Part shown: positions 59,315 to 64,000 of the stretch, piece after piece | Numbering within the stretch: position 1 is the first letter of the stretch | How the letters are laid out: every line of letters begins with the position of its first letter | Source: Reticulitermes speratus | Lineage: Eukaryota; Arthropoda; Insecta; Blattodea; Rhinotermitidae | Assembly (NCBI GenBank): GCA_021186555.1 | Contig: JAJKFL010000003.1 | Span: forward strand, 36,940,908 to 37,004,907 | Length of the DNA: 64,000 nucleotides | Direction of reading: 5' to 3' | Notes under the pieces: model-generated | What the model saw: the letters and a program-made list of their open reading frames with translations, nothing else | What the model was told of the DNA's origin: nothing | Database searches by the model: none | Translations under genes and position numbers: made by a program

Positions 59315-59678
59315 GCTGCTGCTACTATGACTACTACTGTTACTGCTACTGTGAGGACCACTACAACTATGACTAGAGTTGCCATAAATATTATATATAT
59401 ATATATAAAAATATAAATATTAGTTGTGGGATGTATATACAGCAAAGCTGTTTAATTTTATTGCAGTCATTTTAGGTACGTACATGCAGTTCAAATGTAC
59501 CTGCTAGTGTGATAAATACAGTAAAATGTACTTGCTTTTTTGCATCTCCAAGTATGTGTATAACTGGAATACTTGAGACATTTTTGTGGTGTTTCATTGC
59601 TGTTGTTATCATCTGTTGTTTCAGATCATTGATGACTACGTAGTCATGAATCTGTTTCCTCGGTCACTGATCTTGTGA
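46713..59678 (+). CDS. Extended SDR, NAD-dependent epimerase/dehydratase-like, 7 exons
   Basis: Exons: 46713-46764, 47275-47448, 49317-49525, 53282-53435, 55610-55857, 57616-57831, 59625-59678. All introns are GT-AG and phases agree; the product is 368 residues, normal for an extended short-chain dehydrogenase/reductase. The N-terminal Rossmann motif 'VVILGGCGFIG' binds NAD(P) and is split by intron 1 inside the second Gly. Asp in 'VRVVDK' is the usual NAD-preferring acidic residue. 'YVINCACET' and '[12 protein letters not shown]' match the family's N-A-A and S-S-x-x-x-Y strands. '[13 protein letters not shown]' carries the active-site Lys, but the Tyr is one residue off the Y-x-x-x-K spacing. 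'[12 protein letters not shown]' is the substrate-side loop. No signal peptide or membrane segment, so probably cytosolic. Substrate unknown. Confidence 0.88.
47275..47448 (+). CDS. SDR exon 2
   Basis: Acceptor TACTTGCAG, donor CCTG|GTATGT. Encodes '[20 protein letters not shown]' and '[16 protein letters not shown]', then '[11 protein letters not shown]': the dinucleotide-binding beta-alpha-beta unit. Confidence 0.88.
49317..49525 (+). CDS. SDR exon 3
   Basis: Acceptor GTTTCAG, donor AATAAG|GTTGGT. Encodes '[20 protein letters not shown]', '[20 protein letters not shown]' and 'HMCSSNK', covering the N-A-A-like strand and the active-site Ser strand. Confidence 0.88.
51481..51630. ncRNA. 53-bp inverted repeat around hammerhead-like core
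   Basis: The arms 51481-51533 and 51578-51630 are reverse complements over about 53 bp with only a few mismatches. The 44-bp centre on the plus strand has CAGAGGA, a GGCAC-CCCA-GTGCT hairpin, GAAA and AC-AT-GT-A. The minus strand has a similar but weaker series (GGCA-TGCC, TAAAC, AC-AT-GT-A). It is best read as two hammerhead-family units head to head. Confidence 0.5.
52140..53257 (-). mobile_element. LINE B fragment, antisense in SDR intron 3
   Basis: Minus strand: '[20 protein letters not shown]' and '[20 protein letters not shown]' (pre-RT linker), then RT '[20 protein letters not shown]' and '[20 protein letters not shown]' with '[20 protein letters not shown]'. The Y-A-D-D part is deleted. 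The C-terminal '[14 protein letters not shown]' follows at about 52340-52300. The end, 'GCTTCTCAAGAAGGGTTCTG', is shared with 56340-56365. The 5' end comes within about 25 bp of SDR exon 4. Confidence 0.8.
53282..53435 (+). CDS. SDR exon 4, active-site exon
   Basis: Acceptor ATTTGTGTAG, donor CTGG|GTAGGT. Encodes '[20 protein letters not shown]', '[20 protein letters not shown]' and '[11 protein letters not shown]'. It contains the catalytic Lys region and the R-P-A-x-x-Y-G loop. The upstream side is LINE-derived. Confidence 0.88.
54812..54850 (-). ncRNA. Degenerate hammerhead-like motif
   Basis: Minus strand: ATGCAGA, hairpin GGCC-CCGCAA-GGCC, AAAAC in place of GAAAC, then AC-AC-GT-A. The architecture is kept but two core positions are changed. 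Confidence 0.3.
55226..55255. repeat. (GT)n microsatellite
   Basis: A GT run in SDR intron 4, followed by an interrupted GTGTGTGTG. Confidence 0.9.
55610..55857 (+). CDS. SDR exon 5
   Basis: Acceptor GTGTTTCAG, donor TCT|GTAAGC. Encodes '[20 protein letters not shown]', '[20 protein letters not shown]' and '[20 protein letters not shown]'. The N-x-V-H-V-x-D-L and Y-N-V-V-D strands are typical of the extended SDR C-terminal half. Confidence 0.88.
56001..56030. repeat. (TG)n microsatellite
   Basis: An uninterrupted TG run in SDR intron 5. Confidence 0.95.
56290..56400 (+). mobile_element. LINE B 3' terminus with (TTAG)n tail
   Basis: 'GCTTCTCAAGAAGGACTCTG' then 'CTCCATGG' and seven TAGT units (56373-56400). 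The same terminus, reversed, is at 52130-52170. A 5'-truncated LINE end. Confidence 0.7.
57616..57831 (+). CDS. SDR exon 6
   Basis: Acceptor TTTGTAG, donor GAG|GTGAGT. Encodes '[20 protein letters not shown]', '[20 protein letters not shown]' and '[18 protein letters not shown]', a C-terminal substrate-domain segment where the 'G-F-x-W-x-x-P' pattern is usual in this family. Confidence 0.85.
58238..58341 (+). ncRNA. 38-bp perfect palindrome next to hammerhead-like motif
   Basis: The palindrome 58238-58275 has 19-bp arms (AACTTTTTACATCCAAGTA and its exact complement). At 58297-58340 follow CCCT, TTGAAGA, hairpin GCAA/TTGC, GAAA, mini-hairpin ACA-TA-TGT, A, then GGGG. CCCT and GGGG close stem I, so all three stems form. 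The first core base is T instead of C. Confidence 0.5.
59232..59350. repeat. (CTA)n trinucleotide repeat
   Basis: About 80 bp of nearly pure CTA/TAC repeat, then an imperfect tail with TGC and TGT variants. Frames through it give poly-Thr or poly-Val only. Confidence 0.95.
59625..59678 (+). CDS. SDR exon 7 with stop codon
   Basis: Acceptor TTGTTTCAG. Encodes '[17 protein letters not shown]' and TGA at 59676-59678. It is short but in phase with exon 6 and has a plausible C-terminal helix. Confidence 0.8.
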   Translation: MIDDYVVMNLFPRSLIL

Positions 59679-60539
59679 TGATATTGTCCAAGACTTTGAC
59701 CTGTGGACAGAGCTCAGTTGTTGGCCTACTATTGTATCAGCCTGTGATGAAGTTGAAATTGAGTGATTATGTTTCTTTTGTAGTGTTACCAAATATTACC
59801 ACAGTCTTTTAATACTGATGATGGTTTATTATTCATGATGATAGCTGGAAACATTAAAAATGTTCCAGTTATGAAGATTGGGCTGTAAGTTTTGTTATAT
59901 TCTTGGCACAGAGCAAGAAAAGTTATGCATAGTCCAGTGAAGCTTTGAAGTATAGACAAATTGACAGAAACTGAAACGTATATCCTTGATCATAAAATGT
60001 AGGTCAGGGATGCCCAACATATGGACTGTCAATTTTCAGAAAGAATTAGTATGTGTACATGGGTTTGACCTTAATGAAAATATTCATTTTTCTATGTTAA
60101 TATGAAGCAGAACACACTTTTTGTAATAATAAGTAACTACAATTTTTGAATCTCATCTGTCTTCTCTTTTGTCTACCCCTCAGTTGAACAGTTCCTTTGT
60201 GTATCTTTTGGTAGGAAAAAAGTCCATTGCATGGAGCACTCATTGCTTTGTAATACCATTATAAAAGGGCCAAAAAGAGTGATATTATATGATGAAATGT
60301 TTTAGACTAATGTTAAATCTGGTTATAATTGTTTAGGTATTTTGTTATGATAAGTTTTATATAAACTCACACTTCAAAGCAAGTTTTGAAGATAATTTGA
60401 TTGGTAAACGAAAGTTGCCCCATATTTGAGTACCATGCCATGAAGTCATGGGGGATTGGAGGTAAACTTCTGCAAATCCTTAACTGCAGCACTAGATGGA
60501 GTTGTTGGCTTTATGCTTTGGCTCCTTCACCCATGTGGA

Positions 60540-60845
60540 AAGTGGACCGGGATAGTGTAGTTGGTACAGCGACTCACTACGGGCTGGACGGTCCGTGGAC
60601 GGTCCGGGGATCGAATCCCAGCGGGGTTGAGATTTTCCGCAGCCGGCCAGACCGGCCCTGGGGCCCACCCAGCCTCCTATGCAATGGGTACCGGGTCTCT
60701 TTCCTGGGGGTAAAGCGGCCGGGGTATGGAGTTGACCACCCACCCTCATCTAGTGCTAGGGTTAAAGAAAGAGTAGAGCTATACCTCTGCTCCCCCTCTG
60801 GCCCTTCATGGCCTGTTCTAAGGAGAGCTTACCCATGTGGAAAAG
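60540..60845 (+). mobile_element. tRNA-derived SINE (family 1), well preserved
   Basis: Head 'GGGATAGTGTAGTTGGTACA', B box 'GGGGATCGAATCCC', 'CCCACCCAGCCTCCTATGCA', 'CTTTCCTGGGGGTAAAGCGG', 'CATCTAGTGCTAGGGTTAAA' and 'CCCTTCATGGCCTG'. It is the least diverged copy in the window, in the SDR 3' flank. Confidence 0.85.
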
Positions 60846-61429
60846 AGTTCTTGGTGTCCGTTGAATAGGAGGTTGGACAGGCCTCACAGTTGGTCTGAGA
60901 ATGGTGAAAGGAAAAATCACTGCTGTTGTCAGGAACTGAACTGTCAGCCATACATCCCATAGCTAGTCATTTGTTGTTTCTAATAAGAGAAATCTGTGGT
61001 AAATTTATTATTTTTAATATAACAAGTATGTGGAAAATGAGATCACATTTCCTCCTCAGAAAACAAAAATATGTACATTGTTCGTTTGTTGTAGGGACTG
61101 TACTTGAATATGTAGTTTTTATTGCTGTACAAGATTACATTTTGATAATTCTTTTCTAAACACTGTTATGATGTTCATATGTACAGCATTTTGAATATAG
61201 AACATTTTTCAAGATTTTTTCTTAACTGTTAAAGCCTAGTGTTCGCCTGCTGTAACATTTAAAAACTGCATATTGTGTCCACACAAAAAGTATTTATGCT
61301 TTTTGTATAATTCTTAGAATAAACAGGGATTATTTTCCTAAACAGCATTAACTGATTGGTCTTATAATAGATATTAAGTTTGTTCTGTGTGAGGTTGGAA
61401 TTAAATGTTAATATCTAATTTATGTGGGT

Positions 61430-61690
61430 GGGACAGAAACTATCCAGAATATTTTGAGTCTGTATAGTAGCATAATTTTTTTTACGTAATCACCCTTATT
61501 TAATGTGCATAGTCCACTGGGTCACAAGTTTCTGTATGCCCTTTTCAGCAGTATAACCAGCACAAGAAAATGCAAAAGTCACCTTTCCTGATACTGTGTG
61601 ACTCACCCACGTTGATAGTTTAGGCCCAAAAATATATCTAATAATTTTGCTGTAATGATGAATTGCGGGGAAGTATGTGTGTGCTTTCAC
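61430..61690 (-). pseudogene. Mariner-like transposase C-terminal scrap
   Basis: The minus strand reads 'AGYTAEKGIQKLVTQWTMHI', then after a stop 'GDYVKK'. This fits the mariner ending G-I-x-K-L-x-x-x-x-x-K-C-I...G-D-Y-V-E-K. Confidence 0.5.
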
Positions 61691-62235
61691 ACCACAGTTT
61701 TAAGCACTAAAATAAATTCTTTTTCTGGTGTTAACATGTTGAGTTGTACCCTGATACCATTGTTTAATCATTTTGACTTTTTTCATGTAGAGTGGAAGTT
61801 CAGTTCCAACTTTTATGTTTAGTTCCGAAAGGTTTTATTGACACTACAGTGTTAAATGTCATTGTTTTTGGAAGTGATTACAAGACACAGAAATTAGCTG
61901 CCTTAGCTATGTGAAAGTGGTTATGATGATGTGTTCAGTATCTCTTTGTCATCATATCAGGAAAACTACTCTAGGCAGTAAATAATCAATGTAATATTGA
62001 GTAAGGTTAGCTGAGAAATTCTGTTGTACTTAAATTCATTCATGTTGATTTTTAAGTTCGTGTCGTAAAGCTGAAAAAAATTAGTCGTGTAGAACTTCAT
62101 TATATATTCATGTAATAACAAATCACAGCAATATTTGTGGCAGTACTTACAGTTTATGCACTTAATTCTGCCTTAATTTAAGTTTTATTGTGTTAAAGAA
62201 CAGAATATTCTGTTTGAGTTAGAAACACTTTTGCT

Positions 62236-62475
62236 TTTTATTTAGGGGATCCTGGATTAAAATCTGTCCCAGACATCAGCATTTCTGACTTAGGTATTTC
62301 ATAGTTTTCTGTATTTCTTCCAGGCTAATACCAGGATGATATCTCATGTTAGACCATAAGTACTTTGTTCCACATCCTGTCCAATTTATCATTTACTTTC
62401 CATCCTATTTTTTGACACTTTTCTTTTGTCTCAACTGTTGATGTCATTGAATATAACTGAATATAAATAAAAAAA
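62236..62475 (+). mobile_element. Family-2 SINE remnant
   Basis: 'GGATTAAAATCTGTCCCAGA', 'GTATTTCTTCCAGGCTAATA', 'CTCATGTTAGACCATAAGTA' and 'CAACTGTTGATGTCATTGAA' follow the family-2 order, ending in an A-rich tail. Confidence 0.5.
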
Positions 62476-64000
62476 GGGAACAGTAGGTTGTAAATTATGA
62501 AGGCTATGAGGTGATTTTACAGAATTACTTTACATTTAAAATGTTTGAGGTATGCCCCATTTTGGTACAAAGTTCTTAGGAATAAAATTGCTTTTGAGCA
62601 TTTTCTTGTTATATCTGAATTTTATAAGTCTCACTGTGATTAATTTTCCTGTAGATTGTCATGTTTAGTTGGTGCATGCTATAATATGTGTAAAAAGAAA
62701 ATGGTCTTCCTTTGCGATCAGTCATGTTTTCAGTCCAAGTGAGTGTATTGTTGTGTATTTTACTTAGTTGCTGTAACCTTGGTGAAGCAGGTTCTTAGAA
62801 TTGTTTGTAGTAGTGTTATAAGAGTTTTGTACAAGAGATATAAGTGCTTTCATCAGTCATTCATAATATTTGTGTGTGTGCACTTGTGTGAATTGCAGGT
62901 AGACACACAAACATTATAACCATTTCCAGTCATTGGTGTGTTATCTTGATTTCAAATTTGTCATGATTTTTGTTTTTATGAAAGTTTCCATTGAATAACT
63001 TCGTTTAGTTTATCAGTTTTCTTCTCAGACCATTCTAAATTTGTTATCCTAAATGAATATTCTTGAAATCTGGTAACATTGGCTTCAGTAACTCAGCTTT
63101 GGTGTCCCAGGTTGACATCTTCGTGAAAAGTATTTGGAATTATTATAGAGAATATGTGTGTTACTGTGATTTTATCCACAAATAGAAACCAGTTTCATTT
63201 GTTTGTATGTAGGATATGTGCGTCCTGAAATCCATTTCAATACTTCTGTGTTATCCTTTAGCCAGTGGATCTAAATGCTATCTGTTTCTCTTGCCGACCA
63301 GAAGTTTGTCGCTTAGCCCTCTTTAAATTTCCACACAGAGAAAATCGTGTGGTATGCTGGGCCATTTGCCTGTACTTTTTAGAGTCCAATTTTATCATAT
63401 TTGAGATAATATATCATTTTCCTTAGAATTTCCAGCTCTTTCACATGCAAATGGTTTTAAGTCCAAATACTGTCCCAGTGAAGCTGGACCAAGAATTAAA
63501 CAGCAGTCAGGCACATATTGGTTTAAGAAAAATGATGTATTATCTCAAATATGATAAAATGGGACTTAACACCCTTCTGCTTCTCAGGTTCAGATATAGT
63601 TGCATAGGCAGTAAAGGTTAATGTACTCTGCATATTTGTTCCCATGGTACAGCATGTTTGAAAACAGGTGTGCTGTGTGGTAGCCATTGGATGTAACTGT
63701 CATGGCACTTCTGAAGAATAACTTACTAGTCCATTGACCTCATTGTTATGCAACAGAACTATAGACTGAGTTGACAGTTTGGCTCGAGTCTCTGTGATTG
63801 TAAGTCTGTTTATATGAAGTTAAATTTATGGGTTAAATCATTAATGGATTGGCTTGCCAGTAAAGTTTTTGACTGCCTCATCTAGTCCATTTTGTAATAG
63901 ATATATAGCTAACAATTTTATTGTAAATTTTTATTCTAGGATGTAGAGCCAAGGTTTTAAAGACATGAAAAATGGAACTTTATGCATAATTTAAGAATGT
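62476..64000. other. 3' flank, nothing recognised
   Basis: AT-rich DNA without open frames or repeats that I can name. AATAAA-type hexamers downstream of the SDR gene (for example about 61318 and 61705) could be polyadenylation signals, but none can be tied to the gene from sequence alone. Confidence 0.4.

Noticed and set aside
59104..59445. Poly-Val / poly-Thr open frames
   Set aside because: Pure translation of the (CTA)n repeat.
59815..59880. CTGATGA followed by GGAAACATT as another hammerhead
   Set aside because: No stem II of useful length lies between the boxes; the GGAAACATT/AATGTTCC hairpin alone is not enough.
1..64000. CRISPR array, operon or prokaryotic system
   Set aside because: There are no regularly spaced repeats, the genes are intron-split and repeats are eukaryotic retroelements; the window is animal DNA.

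Overview
This window is eukaryotic, almost certainly from an insect. It holds two widely spaced intron-containing genes with GT-AG junctions, low GC, many simple repeats, and dense LINE, SINE, Tc1/mariner and piggyBac debris. The intron-rich ionotropic receptor and the repeat composition fit a large-genome polyneopteran such as a cockroach or termite; the taxon is my inference.

Gene 1 (minus strand, 32187 to 3138) is an ionotropic receptor (IR), a chemosensory relative of glutamate-gated channels. Ten exons with compatible phases encode about 646 residues: amino-terminal region, S1 ligand-binding lobe, M1, QQG pore loop, M2/M3, S2 lobe, M4 and a short cytoplasmic tail. One exon carries a +1 frameshift, and a signal-peptide exon was not found. 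Gene 2 (plus strand, 46713 to 59678) has seven exons encoding a 368-residue extended short-chain dehydrogenase/reductase (NAD-dependent epimerase type). The two genes are divergent, separated by about 14.5 kb of repeat-filled DNA, and nothing links their functions.

Layout. 1-3100: mariner scrap, tRNA-derived SINE, internally deleted piggyBac. 3138-32187: IR gene. The intron between its pore exon and its M3 exon carries a full-length RTE/BovB-like LINE with target-site duplication, plus a tandem duplication (9785-13653 and 13654-about 18155) that also copies the pore exon; the extra exon copy is broken. Other introns hold SINEs, LINE ends and a mariner. 32.2-46.7 kb: intergenic, with LINE and mariner relics, a CpG-dense block near 35.1-35.6 kb, homopolymer tracts and several inverted repeats. 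46.7-59.7 kb: SDR gene, with an antisense LINE fragment lying against one of its 3' splice sites. 59.7-64 kb: 3' flank with SINEs and a mariner scrap.

The least ordinary signal is a dispersed family of short motifs at about eight sites. Each shows a CUGANGA-like box, a short hairpin, GAAAC, a tiny self-complementary hairpin and, at the best sites, a closing stem. This is the layout of hammerhead ribozymes carried by Penelope-like retroelements. Several copies sit head-to-head or beside palindromes. A second candidate RNA structure lies at the 5' end of the full-length LINE.
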